The notes under the pieces: model-generated
Database searches by the model: none
What the model saw: only the letters and a program-made list of their open reading frames with translations
What the model was told of the DNA's origin: nothing
Assembly (NCBI GenBank): GCA_027692465.1
Contig: JAQEYU010000001.1
Coordinates: 1,654,963-1,718,962 of the forward strand
Direction: 5' to 3'
Source: Enterococcaceae bacterium OF42-14pH9A
Lineage (GTDB): Bacteria > Bacillota > Bacilli > Lactobacillales > Enterococcaceae
Length of the DNA stretch: 64,000 nucleotides
Position numbers and translations under genes: made by a program
In this document: positions 1-9,478 of the stretch, one piece after another
How the letters are laid out: each line of letters begins with the position of its first letter
Position numbering within the stretch: the first letter of the stretch is position 1

Positions 1-338
1 ATTCCACTCGTGAGATCGGGATCAACCCGTTTGTTATGGGGATGCCTGCCGATGTCATCGATAAAAAAGCGGATGCCGTCAAAGGAATGTATGAGGCGTA
101 CAATGAAGCAGTCGACTACATTAAAGAGCATGACAAATCCGACTATATTCAGCTGTTCATCGATGAAGTCGGTTTCCCGGAAACTTTGAAAGATCAGATC
201 ACTGTGCCGGATTACACCCATGCGGAACAAGCAACGGATGAAGATATCACTTCCGCTTTTGCTTGGGCGAAAGCGCACGACCTGCTCACCAAAGAGCTGA
301 AACCGGCCGATGTCTTGTCAGACGTTTATTTCAAGTAA
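1..338 (+). CDS. ABC transporter substrate-binding protein, C-terminal part (cut by window edge)
   Basis: The frame is open from base 3 to the TAA at 336-338 and has no start inside the window that looks like a translation start, so this is the 3' end of a longer gene. The visible 112 residues (TREIGINPFVMG, then amphipathic helices with KGMYEAYNEAVDYIKEH) resemble the last domain of NMT1/NitT-TauT type periplasmic-binding proteins, which as lipoproteins deliver nitrogen- or sulfur-containing small molecules to an ABC permease. Substrate cannot be told from this fragment. A terminator follows at once, so it ends its transcription unit. Another binding-protein family remains possible. Confidence 0.55.
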   Translation, partial: STREIGINPFVMGMPADVIDKKADAVKGMYEAYNEAVDYIKEHDKSDYIQLFIDEVGFPETLKDQITVPDYTHAEQATDEDITSAFAWAKAHDLLTKELKPADVLSDVYFK

Positions 339-387
339 TAGCTGCATCTGTCGATTTTCGGCAGAGACTTTGATAAAAAAACGACTT

Positions 388-421
388 CAGCGGCCTGCAT
401 TTGTTTGGGCCGCTGTTCTTA
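388..421 (+). terminator. Rho-independent terminator after the ABC binding protein
   Basis: The 8-bp perfect stem CAGCGGCC/GGCCGCTG (388-395 with 408-415, 12-nt loop) is followed by a short U-rich run (TTCTT). It separates the binding-protein gene from the U32 gene. Confidence 0.65.
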
Positions 422-467
422 ATAAGCGGCAGCGATAGTAAGTCGGGGCCATAGGAGGAAACAAGAC

Positions 468-2528
468 ATGACACGTATGTATCAAGGACGCACCATTGAA
501 CTTTTGGCACCGGTGGGGACGTATGCAGATTTTCAACAGGTGATCAAAAGTGCGGCCGACGCTGTATATCTTGGCGGCAAAAAATTCAATATGCGCATGC
601 ACAACCCGAAACACAATCTGACCAATGACGAGATCTCCGCTGCGGTGGCGACTGCCCACAGCCTGGGCAAAAAAGTTTATGTGACCTTCAATAATATGAT
701 GACTGATGCCGAATTGGCAGCTGCTGAAGACTATCTGCGTTTTTTGGAAGGGGCGGGGGTCGATGCATTGATTATCCAGGATTTCGGCGCAGTCCAGCTG
801 ATCAAGGAATTGGGCCTGGATCTGGAGCTGCATCTGAGTGTGATGGCCAATGTCCACAACGATGAAATGCTGGCCAGCGCACAGGAATTGGGTGTGACTC
901 GTTGTGTGATCTCGCGGGAAGCCTCATTGAAGGATGTTCAGGATTTTGTCAGGGAGTTTCCGGATTTGGAATATGAATACTTCATCCACGGCGACATGTG
1001 TATTGCCCACGGGGCCCAGTGCTATGCCAGCGGTGTTTATTTTGGGAAAAGCGGCAATCGCGGTCTGTGCATGAAGCCTTGTCGCTGGGGGTATCAGGAT
1101 CCGCAAAAGTCAGCTGCCGACAACGAAGACGGTTTGATCTATCCGCTGGCAGTCAAGGACATGTCTTTGTATCAGCACATTCCCCAGTTGATTATGTCCG
1201 GCGTGAATTCCTATAAAATCGAAGGCCGGATGCGGGGAGCCGATTACCTGATCGAATTGATCAATCTTTACGGGGAAGCCATCGACCGCTTTTTGGCAGA
1301 TCCGGTCAGTTATCAGACGGATCAGCAGAAAGTCGCCTTTTTGGAGGAAAATCGGGTGCGGGATCTGTCCACTGCTTACGCATTCGGCAAGCCCGGTTTG
1401 ACCAATATCGCCATCGATGGCAAGCGGGAACCTCGGGTCTTTTCCCGTCCGCTGGAGGAACCGGCTATGAAACCGCGGCGGGTCGAAAAAGTCGCCGCCC
1501 ACCTGCAGGAACTGCTGGCGCAAGAGCAGCAGGTGGAGAACACAGGTGTGGCGCGTCTTCAGAGGTCTGCGGCAGCAGGCGCTGAGGTTGCGGCGGGTTC
1601 AGCAACGACGGTAATGGCTGTCACCGCTCACCCCTGCGCCGAGACAGCTCCGGAAATCCGTGTGACAGTGGACAACCAAGAAGCTGCTTTGGCGGCTTTG
1701 GCCAGCGGGATCGACAGCTTGTATCTTTCCGGTGAAGTTCTGGCACCGCAGCCGGCGTTTGGCAGACAGGCACTGCAGGAGCTTGCGGCTCGCGGGAAAG
1801 CTGTGGGCACGGCAGTCTTGTATGTCCTGCCGCGAATGGTCAATGAAGACCAGCTGCGTTTGTTGGATGGCTTGGTAGCTGAACTGCCGGCCCTTGGAAT
1901 CGACGGTCTGCTGGTCTCCAATATCGGTGAGATTCATCGTTATAAAAACAGCGGACTCAAACTGCGGGGCGATTATGGTTTGAATGTCTACAATCACCTC
2001 AGCGGACGCTTTTATCAAGAGCAGGGCTTGGAATCGGTGACCCTTTCCATCGAAGCCCCGGCTGCAATCGTGGCCCAGACGCCTTCATTGATGCCGCTGG
2101 CTACCGAGTTGATCGTGCAGGGGGCACCGACATTGATGTACATGGAACACTCTTTCAAAAAAGCAGAGGCTGATCGGACGGATCGGGACTGGATCGACGG
2201 CGGGACAGGGGATGACAAGCTTGACCTGACGGACGAAAACGGCTTTGTTCGCAAGATTCGGGCCGATCAGTATGGGAAGAACCATCTGTTGCCGACAAAA
2301 GATTTCTCTTATGCAGTCTTAATGCCGGAACTGATACAGACGGGGCTGACCGCTGTCCGTATCGAAGGTAAAGAATACGGCCCGGCTGCTTTGGCCAAAG
2401 TGATCGCGGTTTACAGGGAGGCACTTGGGACACCAGTTGCTGAGCTGTCACAACGCATGGCTTGGGCGCAACAGTTGGCAGAAGCCACTGGACATGAACA
2501 GAGTTTGCAGACAATGATCTTTGAGTAG
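468..2528 (+). CDS. U32 family peptidase-like protein
   Basis: This 686-residue protein belongs to the U32 'collagenase-like' family, whose characterised members (TrhP, RlhA, UbiU/V) are mostly Fe-S enzymes of RNA or quinone hydroxylation rather than proteases. The N-terminal TIM-barrel core is clear (ELLAPVGTYADFQQVIKSAAD, residues 10-30). The four family cysteines are C178, C185, C201 and C205 (GDMCIAHGAQC, GLCMKPCRWGY), fitting an Fe-S cluster. A low-complexity Ala-rich linker (about 340-385) leads to a second barrel-like half. The ATG at 468 has AGGAGG upstream (452-457). It stands between terminators and the aminotransferase, with no clear partner. Substrate unknown; tRNA modification is the nearest precedent. 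Confidence 0.8.
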   Translation: MTRMYQGRTIELLAPVGTYADFQQVIKSAADAVYLGGKKFNMRMHNPKHNLTNDEISAAVATAHSLGKKVYVTFNNMMTDAELAAAEDYLRFLEGAGVDALIIQDFGAVQLIKELGLDLELHLSVMANVHNDEMLASAQELGVTRCVISREASLKDVQDFVREFPDLEYEYFIHGDMCIAHGAQCYASGVYFGKSGNRGLCMKPCRWGYQDPQKSAADNEDGLIYPLAVKDMSLYQHIPQLIMSGVNSYKIEGRMRGADYLIELINLYGEAIDRFLADPVSYQTDQQKVAFLEENRVRDLSTAYAFGKPGLTNIAIDGKREPRVFSRPLEEPAMKPRRVEKVAAHLQELLAQEQQVENTGVARLQRSAAAGAEVAAGSATTVMAVTAHPCAETAPEIRVTVDNQEAALAALASGIDSLYLSGEVLAPQPAFGRQALQELAARGKAVGTAVLYVLPRMVNEDQLRLLDGLVAELPALGIDGLLVSNIGEIHRYKNSGLKLRGDYGLNVYNHLSGRFYQEQGLESVTLSIEAPAAIVAQTPSLMPLATELIVQGAPTLMYMEHSFKKAEADRTDRDWIDGGTGDDKLDLTDENGFVRKIRADQYGKNHLLPTKDFSYAVLMPELIQTGLTAVRIEGKEYGPAALAKVIAVYREALGTPVAELSQRMAWAQQLAEATGHEQSLQTMIFE

Positions 2529-2647
2529 GACACTACAATGAAATGAGCTGTCAGGAAATGCTGACAACAGGCCCGGAAGCTTTGGCTGCTGTTTATTTTA
2601 ACGGCAACCCGGTTTCATTTCACAAAAACAGGAAAGGAAGATCACAT

Positions 2648-3952
2648 ATGAGCTACTTGGGACCAGAGGGCGTTATCGCTAAGAAAAATGAATACTTTGT
2701 CCCTTGCATCAATCATTTTTATAAAAATCCGCCGCAATTTGTCAAAGGAGAAATGCAGTACCTCTTTGACTCCACCGGTAAAAAGTACTTGGATTTCTTC
2801 GCCGGTGTTTCTGTCATGAACTGTGGCCACTCCAATCCGGCCATTATCGAACCGGTGATGGCTCAGATTCGCAATCTGCAGCATGTCTGTAATATTTACC
2901 TGACAGAAAACGGCGTCAATCTGGCAGAAGCCTTGGCAGAAGTGACCCCGGGGGAATTGAAGCGGACGTTCTTTGTCAACTCCGGAACTGAAGCCAACGA
3001 AGGTGCGCTGTTGATGGCGCAACTGTATACCGGTGCCCATGAATTCATCGCACTGGATCTGGGGCTGCATGGTCGGACCCAACTGACAATGAGCCTGACG
3101 GGGATCGGAATGTGGCGCACCACGGATACACCGAACGGCGGTATCCATTTTGCCCGCAATCCGTATTTCTACCGGGATGGCCGGCGAGACAGTGAGCAGA
3201 GCCGGGAAGAATTTGAAGATGAATGTATTGCCGATGTGGAACGGGTGATTCGCCGCCGGACCTCCGGCAAGATCGCTGCCATGATTGTCGAACCGATCCA
3301 GGGGAATGCCGGAATCGTAACGCCGACCCCTCATTATTTCCAAAAGTTAAAGGCACTGCTGGAAAAACACGGCATCCTGCTGATCGTCGATGAGGTGCAG
3401 ACCGGTTTTGCCCGTACCGGCAAGCTGTTTGCCATCGAAAATTTTGGTGTCGTACCGGATATCCTGACGGTCGCCAAAGCACTGGGCAATGGCTTTCCAA
3501 TTGGAGCTTACATCACCACTGATAAGATTGCCGCTGCCTTTACCCGCCCGTCCGCTTCCACGCTGGGAGGTAATCCGGTGTCTTCAGCAGCCGGTTTGGC
3601 GGTCCTTGACTATATCAAGAAAGCCGGCTTGACCGAAAATGCCGAAGTTCGTGGAAAACAATTGCGGCAAGGACTTTTGGAATTGGCTGCAAAACATCCG
3701 TTAATCGGCGATGTCCGCGGCTTGGGGCTGATGTTGGGGGCAGAAATGGTGACCGACCGCCAAACGCTGGCACCGGCGGCCGAACAAGTGGACGAGATCT
3801 TGGAACGAATGAAAGACCGCGGTATCATCGTCGGTAAAAACGGTGAAAACCGCAACGTCATCGCCATGCAGCCGCCTTTGGTGATCACGGAAGCAGACGT
3901 TCGCTTCTTCCTGGAAAATCTGGATGAAGTGCTGACAGAAATCGAAGGATAG
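2648..3952 (+). CDS. Class III PLP-dependent aminotransferase (AGXT2-like)
   Basis: A 434-residue class III aminotransferase of the ornithine/beta-alanine/alanine-glyoxylate group. It has the substrate-side motif [14 protein letters not shown], the metal-free cofactor aspartate in [15 protein letters not shown], and the Schiff-base lysine K277 in [16 protein letters not shown] chose the ATG at 2648 (GGAAAGGAAG upstream) over an in-frame ATG at 2543, because family similarity starts at MSYLGPEG and the upstream stretch has no good Shine-Dalgarno site. The donor and acceptor cannot be read from sequence; beta-alanine or 4-aminobutyrate with pyruvate or glyoxylate would be typical. A terminator lies at 4163-4205. 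Confidence 0.85.
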   Translation: MSYLGPEGVIAKKNEYFVPCINHFYKNPPQFVKGEMQYLFDSTGKKYLDFFAGVSVMNCGHSNPAIIEPVMAQIRNLQHVCNIYLTENGVNLAEALAEVTPGELKRTFFVNSGTEANEGALLMAQLYTGAHEFIALDLGLHGRTQLTMSLTGIGMWRTTDTPNGGIHFARNPYFYRDGRRDSEQSREEFEDECIADVERVIRRRTSGKIAAMIVEPIQGNAGIVTPTPHYFQKLKALLEKHGILLIVDEVQTGFARTGKLFAIENFGVVPDILTVAKALGNGFPIGAYITTDKIAAAFTRPSASTLGGNPVSSAAGLAVLDYIKKAGLTENAEVRGKQLRQGLLELAAKHPLIGDVRGLGLMLGAEMVTDRQTLAPAAEQVDEILERMKDRGIIVGKNGENRNVIAMQPPLVITEADVRFFLENLDEVLTEIEG

Positions 3953-3978
3953 TGAGGGTTCTGCTGAACAGCAGAACT

Positions 3979-4140
3979 TAGGGCATGTCTGAGAATGCCG
4001 GGGAATTCAGATTATTACGGGCCTGCGGAAATTAATGAATAAAGCGCAGTTTGTGCGGTGTAAAGCGGCACATGTACGACGCAGCTTGCGGTGAAAAGGA
4101 CCAAAATAGCTGCCACCGGCGTTTTCTGCCGCACCCTGGA
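3979..4140 (+). repeat. Dispersed TIR repeat, copy A
   Basis: About 162 bp. The left end AGGGCATGTCTGAGAATGCC is roughly the inverse of the right end GGCGTTTTCTGCCGCACCC. The interior carries the shared blocks GGAATTCAGA, AAAGCGCAG, TGCGGTGAAAAGGAC and AAAATAGCTGCCACCGG, seen again in copies at about 8.7, 11.9, 39.9 and 60.3 kb. It begins 26 bp after the aminotransferase stop. It has no coding capacity. Confidence 0.75.
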
Positions 4141-4162
4141 CCACTAAATAATCCTAAAGCAA

Positions 4163-4205
4163 AAAGCTTGCCGTTGATGACAACAACGACAGGCTTTCTT
4201 TTTTT
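4163..4205 (+). terminator. Rho-independent terminator of the class III aminotransferase gene
   Basis: A 14-bp stem with two G-U pairs (4163-4176 with 4184-4197, 7-nt loop) runs into an eight-T tract. The rest of the 438-bp gap holds repeat copy A, a solo repeat end at 4283-4298 (TTCAGACACGCCCTA), and a weak promoter for aspD (TTGTCA at 4329). Confidence 0.8.
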
Positions 4206-4390
4206 ATAGGATCAGCTCCGGCCCTGATCAGCAGACTTGCGAATTTTGCTGCGGCTGCGGCTTTTTCGGGATGCATGAATAAATTCAGACACGCCCTAGG
4301 ATGTTCATCTCAAAAAAGGCGCAATAATTTGTCAAAAATGACCGAAAAGAGTAGCCTGAAATTGTAAGAAAAAACAATGGAGGGATCAAG

Positions 4391-5980
4391 ATGAAAATAG
4401 ACAAACAGGCGGAAAAACGTTTGGAGACGCTGGGTGCGTTTGAAATCAGCAATGAGATGCTGGGGCTGGCCCGCAAAAACGAAAAAAGCAATATTTTCCT
4501 GAATGCCGGTCGCGGAAATCCCAACTGGATCAACACGCAGGCGCGGTTGGCATTTGCCCGGCTGCTGGCATTTGGTGTAGCCGAATCCCAACGGACAATT
4601 GCTCAAGGAACGATGGCAGGCTACACCGAACAAGCGGGGATCAGAGAACGATTCGAGGCATTTTTAGATCCGGAAAACGATCCGACAGATGTTTTTTTGA
4701 CACGTGCTTTGGCTTATCTGAAGGAAACACTGGCGCTGGATCTGGATGAGACGGTGAAAGAATTCGTTGACGGGATCATCGGCAACAACTATCCGGTTCC
4801 GAACCGGGTCCTGAAAAACAGCGAGACGATCATCAATCGCTACCTGCAGGAAACATTGTATAATGGGGTTCAATTAGCTGATCAGACGCAGCTTTTTCCA
4901 ACAGAAGGCGGGACTGCTGCGATCGTTTATATCTTCAACTCGCTGAAGGAAAACAAGCTGATCAAAGCCGGCGACAAGATTGCGATCAATACGCCGATCT
5001 TCACGCCTTATCTGCAAATCCCCGAGCTGAACGATTACGAGATGGTGGAGATCGATCTGCGTTCCAGTGAAGAGACCGGCTGGGAGATCACTCCACAAGC
5101 CATCGACAAACTGCAAGATCCTGAGATCAAAGCCTTTTTTATTGTCAATCCCTCCAACCCGGGTTCAAAAGCCTTTGATGAAAAAGCGTTGCAGGAAATC
5201 AGTAAAGCAGTTGCCAAAAATCCTGATCTGATGGTAATCACTGACGATGTTTACGGGACATTTGTTGACGGCTTCCAAACCGTATACAGTGTCGTTCCCC
5301 ACAATACGTTGTTGGTATACTCTTATTCAAAACTTTTCGGAGCTACCGGTTGGCGCCTGGGCGTGATTGCCATCCACCGGGAAAATGTCTTTGATCGCTT
5401 GATCAAAAATCTGGATCCTGCTGATCAGAAGGCTCTGGCAAAGCGCTACGATTTGGTCGTCTTGGAGCCTGAAAAGATGAAATTCATCGATCGCATGGTA
5501 GCTGACAGCCGTTCCATCGGGCTGTACCACACTTCAGGATTATCTACCCCGCAGCAGCTGATGGAAGTCCTGTTCAGCCTGACCCATCTGATAGCCGGCG
5601 ACCAGGATCCGTATATTGCCTCATCGAAAGAATTAGTAAATACCCGGTATGAAGATTTGTATGCCTCTTTAGCAATCACGCCGGATGAAAGTCGTGAGAA
5701 TGCGAAATACTACGCCATCATCGATATCTATCGGTTGGCAGAAAAGCATTACGGTCCTGATTTTCGTAAATATCTGGAGTATAATTTCGAACAGGTTGAT
5801 TTTCTGCTGAAATTAGCGGAAAAAAATGGGGTCGTACTGATGGATGGCGTCGGTTTCGGGGCGGCGGCTGGTGATTTGCGGGTGTCAGAAGCCAATCTGC
5901 CAACCGAGGACTATCGTCTGATCGGCAAGCAGATCTTGGAATTGCTGCAGGAATATCACAAAGATTATCAGGCAGAATAG
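4391..5980 (+). CDS. aspD: Bifunctional aspartate aminotransferase / L-aspartate 4-decarboxylase
   Basis: This 529-residue fold-type I PLP enzyme decarboxylates L-aspartate to L-alanine and CO2, with transaminase side activity. Length and internal order match the large AspD/Asd family, not ordinary aspartate aminotransferases of about 390 residues. The Schiff-base lysine is K314 in VYSYSKLFGATGWRLG; NPSNPGSKAF and ITDDVYGTF provide the cofactor Asn and Asp. The start ATG has GGAGGG 6-7 nt upstream. The stop is 11 bp before aspT, the exchanger that brings aspartate in and takes alanine out, so the pair forms one operon. In the cytoplasm the reaction consumes a proton, which supports pH homeostasis. 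Confidence 0.93.
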   Translation: MKIDKQAEKRLETLGAFEISNEMLGLARKNEKSNIFLNAGRGNPNWINTQARLAFARLLAFGVAESQRTIAQGTMAGYTEQAGIRERFEAFLDPENDPTDVFLTRALAYLKETLALDLDETVKEFVDGIIGNNYPVPNRVLKNSETIINRYLQETLYNGVQLADQTQLFPTEGGTAAIVYIFNSLKENKLIKAGDKIAINTPIFTPYLQIPELNDYEMVEIDLRSSEETGWEITPQAIDKLQDPEIKAFFIVNPSNPGSKAFDEKALQEISKAVAKNPDLMVITDDVYGTFVDGFQTVYSVVPHNTLLVYSYSKLFGATGWRLGVIAIHRENVFDRLIKNLDPADQKALAKRYDLVVLEPEKMKFIDRMVADSRSIGLYHTSGLSTPQQLMEVLFSLTHLIAGDQDPYIASSKELVNTRYEDLYASLAITPDESRENAKYYAIIDIYRLAEKHYGPDFRKYLEYNFEQVDFLLKLAEKNGVVLMDGVGFGAAAGDLRVSEANLPTEDYRLIGKQILELLQEYHKDYQAE

Positions 5981-5991
5981 GAGGAGCAGGT

Positions 5992-7659
5992 ATGGTGAAG
6001 ACAATCACGACTTTTTTGCTGGAAACTCCTGTCTTGATGATTTTCTTGTGTCTGTGTCTGGGATATCTTTTCGGTCAGGTGAAAATCAAGAGCTTCACCG
6101 TTGGTTCGACTGTCGGTGTACTGGTGATTGGGCTGCTTTTGGGGCAGCTGGGGACCATTAAGATCGACCCGATCATTAAGGATGTCTTTTTTGACTTGTT
6201 CATCTTTGCCATCGGTTATGAGGTGGGCCCGTCATTTGTCCGGAGTCTGAAAAGTAACGGAATCAAATTAGTGATCCAAAGCGTCTTTTTCGGCGGTGTG
6301 GCTTTGGTGGTTGCTATCGGGCTGTTCAAGATCTTCAAAGTCGGGCCGGGTGAAGCGGCGGGTATCACAGCCGGAGCTTTGACACAATCGGCGACGATCG
6401 GGACGGCAACTTCAGCGATTAACGGGCTGAATATTTCGGCGGCCGCAAAAGCTGCGTATACTTCGGAGGCAGCGATCGCTTATGCGCTGACCTATGTTTT
6501 CGGGACCGTCGGAGTTTTGATCTTTTTGAAAAATATCGCACCGGTGATCCTGCGGGTGGACTTAAAAGAAGAGACCAAGAAACTGACTGAGGCTTTGAAC
6601 TTTACCGGCGGCAGTTCCCGTTCGGCTTTGACAGCCAAAGTCGGTCTGCGGGTCTTTGATATCGGTGAGGCTGCAGCGATCGAGGGCCACAGCGTCAAAC
6701 AGTTGGAAAAACAATTCAATGGTGATTTCGTCATCGAGACCATCGTCCGCAATCAACAGACCTTTACCGCCACAGCCGATACGCTGTTGCAAGCCCATGA
6801 TTATATCGTAGCAGTCGGAGATGTGGATGATTTTCTGGCATTTTTACAAAAAGATCCTACCGCTAAAGAGATTGTCGGCACACCCTATCGTCAAATTGAC
6901 TTGAAGACCACGACAGTCATGCTGACACGGGTTTTCAGTCATCATGCGTTGACCACACTTTTGAAAAACGGGGTCTTAATCACGGAAGCGACTCGAAACG
7001 GAAATCCGGTCACTGATCTGACTACTTTACGGACGGGGGACCGCTTGACCCTCACCGGAACGGCACGGGCGATCCAAGCCAGTTTACCGGAGATGGGCTA
7101 TGAAGTAGCAGACGGTCCGCAGACAGATATCAGTTACCTGTCTATCGGGATCGTTTTGGGGATTTTGCTGGGATCGATCGTGATCCATGCCGGCAGTATC
7201 CCTGTTACTCTGGGAACCGGGGGCGGCGCCTTGTTTGCCGGTCTGTTTTTAGGCTGGTATCAAGACCAGCATGCCGATCGTGGTCAGATTCCGCCGGCTA
7301 CCCGATGGTTTTTGAAGAGTATCGGTTTGAATCTTTTTATCGCAGTGGTAGGCTTGCAGGCAGGTGCGCAGTTTTTGCCGGCATTGCAGAAAATGGGGGC
7401 GGTCGTTTTGCTGATCGGCGCGATTTTATCGATCCTGCCTCATCTGGTGACACTGTTGTTCGGTAAATACGTCCTGAAACTCAATCCCATCGATAATATC
7501 GGTTCCCTGACCGGTGCCGGCACCATTACTGCAGCTATGAATGCATTAAGTGAGGAAACCGGCAGCAGTATTTTCGGATTGAGCTATACACCGGCCTTTG
7601 CAGTGGGCAATATCCTGCTGACGGTTTTAGGACCTTTAGTCGTTGCCCTGATCCAATGA
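5992..7659 (+). CDS. aspT: Aspartate:alanine exchanger AspT
   Basis: This 555-residue membrane protein of the aspartate:alanine exchanger family swaps external aspartate(1-) for internal alanine. With AspD the electrogenic exchange builds proton motive force. The order is typical: N-terminal membrane block (residues 1-185) with GITAGALTQSATIGTATSAI, a central cytosolic region (about 200-385) of two TrkA-C-like segments, and a second membrane block with the internally repeated motif GSLTGAGTITAAMNAL near residue 510. AGGAGGAG lies 7 nt before the ATG. It is directly downstream of aspD. The family also holds transporters of unknown substrate, but the aspD neighbour makes the assignment firm. 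Confidence 0.93.
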   Translation: MVKTITTFLLETPVLMIFLCLCLGYLFGQVKIKSFTVGSTVGVLVIGLLLGQLGTIKIDPIIKDVFFDLFIFAIGYEVGPSFVRSLKSNGIKLVIQSVFFGGVALVVAIGLFKIFKVGPGEAAGITAGALTQSATIGTATSAINGLNISAAAKAAYTSEAAIAYALTYVFGTVGVLIFLKNIAPVILRVDLKEETKKLTEALNFTGGSSRSALTAKVGLRVFDIGEAAAIEGHSVKQLEKQFNGDFVIETIVRNQQTFTATADTLLQAHDYIVAVGDVDDFLAFLQKDPTAKEIVGTPYRQIDLKTTTVMLTRVFSHHALTTLLKNGVLITEATRNGNPVTDLTTLRTGDRLTLTGTARAIQASLPEMGYEVADGPQTDISYLSIGIVLGILLGSIVIHAGSIPVTLGTGGGALFAGLFLGWYQDQHADRGQIPPATRWFLKSIGLNLFIAVVGLQAGAQFLPALQKMGAVVLLIGAILSILPHLVTLLFGKYVLKLNPIDNIGSLTGAGTITAAMNALSEETGSSIFGLSYTPAFAVGNILLTVLGPLVVALIQ

Positions 7660-7724
7660 GGTCTGGTAGCTGAAGTCCGTAAAGCCGACGTTTTTGTAAT
7701 TCTCCAGCCACAGCTGTTTAAAAC

Positions 7725-7774
7725 AAGACAACCGCAACCCTCCGTTCTGGTGAATGGAGGGTTGCGGTTGTCTT
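7725..7774. terminator. Perfect 19-bp hairpin after aspT
   Basis: The 19-bp uninterrupted stem (7725-7743 with 7756-7774) has a 12-nt loop. No T-tract follows on either strand, so it may stabilise the aspDT 3' end or terminate poorly. A solo end of the dispersed repeat (TTAGAGTGGGTCTGAAAA) starts at 7773, abutting the hairpin. Confidence 0.6.
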
Positions 7775-8288
7775 AGAGTGGGTCTGAAAATATCATTGGC
7801 AGATTTTTTAAGATGCTTCAGCGCAATCCCAGTCATAAAAGGGCAGCATTCACGTCAGATAAGTTGCCCGTCACTTTTTGATCGCAGCAGGCCTTCCAAA
7901 AAAGAATTCGATCGGCGTTTCCAGACCTGTATCAGCCAAAGAGCAAAAAGGCAGCCGTCAGGATTCCGGAGGCTGGTGACGGAAATAAAAAAAGACCTAC
8001 TGGCGGGGGACCAGTAGGCAGGAGTAAAAATGAAAAAGTGTTAGGGTTTGTCTTGGAATAAGACAGGTTGTTTGTTGGTACACTGATAATATACAATTTA
8101 AATGTGAATAAATTGTGAACAGTGTTTTGCATCCGGGTAAAGTTTCTGTTGCAAATTCTTTACGAAGCATGCCGGCCTTTTTTAAAGAAAAAATCTGTGC
8201 TTTTTTGATCAAAACTGCTGGCGAAAAAGTGAGGATTACGACTCCGAAAAAAATTTGGTTTGAAGCCGCGAAAATTTACCTTTCCTGC
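7775..8288. other. Gene-free stretch with a minus-strand terminator-like hairpin
   Basis: I see no convincing gene in these 514 bp; the short open frames lack Shine-Dalgarno sites and family resemblance. The only clear structure is an 8-bp GC-rich hairpin (CCTACTGG/CCAGTAGG, 7996-8003 with 8011-8018). Read on the minus strand it is followed by seven Ts, i.e. a terminator for minus-strand transcription, although no minus-strand gene lies within 2 kb to the right. A plus-strand promoter-like pair (TTGTTT, TATACA) lies near 8070-8096. Confidence 0.5.
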
Positions 8289-8317
8289 TTGCATTTTCAA
8301 AATCGGAGTGCTAACAT
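8289..8317 (+). promoter_or_regulatory. Sigma-A promoter of tRNA-Lys
   Basis: TTGCAT (8289-8294), 17-bp spacer, TAACAT (8312-8317). It lies 31 bp before the tRNA gene. Confidence 0.65.
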
Positions 8318-8348
8318 AAGAAAGTACTTTTCTTACTGAATTGCACAC

Positions 8349-8421
<73 letters not shown>

Positions 8422-8439
8422 TTGGGTGCCAAACCCACG

Positions 8440-8503
8440 CCACCGGTAAACTCTTGGTCTCCTCGGAGATTTTGAAAAGAGTTTGCGCGGTGGTATTTTT
8501 TTG
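8440..8503 (+). terminator. Terminator of tRNA-Lys
   Basis: A long interrupted stem (CCACCG..AAACTCTT, 8440-8455, with AAGAGTTT..CGGTGG, 8477-8493) and an inner TCTCC/GGAGA hairpin are followed by TATTTTTTT. Confidence 0.85.
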
Positions 8504-8626
8504 CACATTTTCGGCAGTTGGGAATCAACCAGCTGCCTTTTTAAACTGATTCGGCTAACGGTTCAAGAGACCGCTCAAATCAATTTGTATTGAAAAAATG
8601 AGCGAACTGCCGCTGCTGTTTTCAGA

Positions 8627-8785
8627 TAAGGTGTATTCAAAAACGCCAGCAGCATGCGATTTGGGTCCCTTTCAACGCCAGCTCCGCCGCAAACGGACTG
8701 CCGCGCACATCAGATGGGCTGCCCATAACACCTTGATGCGGCAAGTACGCAAGCCTCTGAATCCCACCGAGTTTCCACACAGCTA
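8627..8785 (-). repeat. Dispersed TIR repeat, copy F (inverted orientation, diverged)
   Basis: About 159 bp in the opposite orientation to copy A. On the plus strand it starts AAGGTGTATTCAAAAACGCC and ends TCTGAATCCCACCGAGTTT; the reverse complement of the latter matches the GGTGGAATTCAGA block of copies A and C. The middle is the most diverged of the set. Confidence 0.6.
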
Positions 8786-8801
8786 AAGTTTTTGATCTTT
8801 C

Positions 8802-8824
8802 GCCGGCAAAAACCGGCTTTTTTT
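8802..8824 (+). terminator. Short terminator-like hairpin
   Basis: GCCGG/CCGGC (8802-8806 with 8813-8817) followed by seven Ts. No gene precedes it closely, only repeat copy F. Confidence 0.6.
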
Positions 8825-8837
8825 GTACCTTGTTTTG

Positions 8838-8846
8838 TGCTATAAT
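8838..8846 (+). promoter_or_regulatory. Extended -10 promoter of the DUF1836-degV unit
   Basis: TGCTATAAT is a perfect extended -10. No good -35 is seen, as expected for this class. It lies 58 bp before the GTG start. Confidence 0.65.
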
Positions 8847-8903
8847 TTATCTGGTTTTAAAAACTAGATGTAATGATCATCAGAATTCAGAAGGTGATAC
8901 TGC

Positions 8904-9452
8904 GTGGAAAAAATGACTGCAAAACTGCAGGAGTGGGGGATCGAGATGGCCCAGAGCCGGTTGCCCCGCTGGTCTGAACTGCCGGATCTGGAATTGTATA
9001 TGGACCAGGTAATCAATCTGGTGGATGTGTATTTGACACCCTTTATCAAACCGGAAAAACATAATCTGCTGACAAAATCCATGGTGAACAATTACGTGAA
9101 ATTGGGAATGATCCCGGCTCCTAAAAAGAAACGCTACACCCGTACCCATGTGGCTTTTTTGATCGCTATCACCACCTTGAAACAGGTCCTCACTATCAAT
9201 GAAATCAAGGAAGGCATCTTGTTTCAGGGAAAAGTCGACGGCATCCAGCAGGCATATGATCTTTTTTGTGAAGAAACAGAACAGGCAGTCGGCAGAATTG
9301 CTGCCTTGGCGCAGGGAAAGACCGTCGCAGAAACAGAAGGAGCGATTCCCGTACGGTATTTGGCTGTTCGATCGGCTACGATGTCCTTTGCCAATAAATT
9401 ATTGGCGGAAAAAGCGATTCAATTGGAGATCGACTATCTGCAGGAAGCCTAA
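8904..9452 (+). CDS. DUF1836 domain-containing protein
   Basis: This 182-residue protein starts at GTG 8904, with AAGGTGAT 7 nt upstream. The region LLTKSMVNNYVKLGMIPAPKKKRYTRTHVAFLI (residues 49-82, quoted here in outline) has the look of the winged-helix/MerR-like DNA-binding start typical of DUF1836: a helix that ends in a Lys-rich turn before YTRTHVAFL. The C-terminal half is helical. It is probably a small transcription factor of unknown target. It is cotranscribed with the DegV protein 26 bp downstream, a pairing common in Firmicutes, so its role may be tied to fatty-acid handling. Confidence 0.75.
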   Translation: MEKMTAKLQEWGIEMAQSRLPRWSELPDLELYMDQVINLVDVYLTPFIKPEKHNLLTKSMVNNYVKLGMIPAPKKKRYTRTHVAFLIAITTLKQVLTINEIKEGILFQGKVDGIQQAYDLFCEETEQAVGRIAALAQGKTVAETEGAIPVRYLAVRSATMSFANKLLAEKAIQLEIDYLQEA

Positions 9453-9478
9453 CTTTTGAAGATAAGGAGCAAACTTCT

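Noticed and set aside
8115..8339. Short plus-strand open frame before tRNA-Lys
   Set aside because: No ribosome site, skewed composition, and it overlaps the tRNA promoter.
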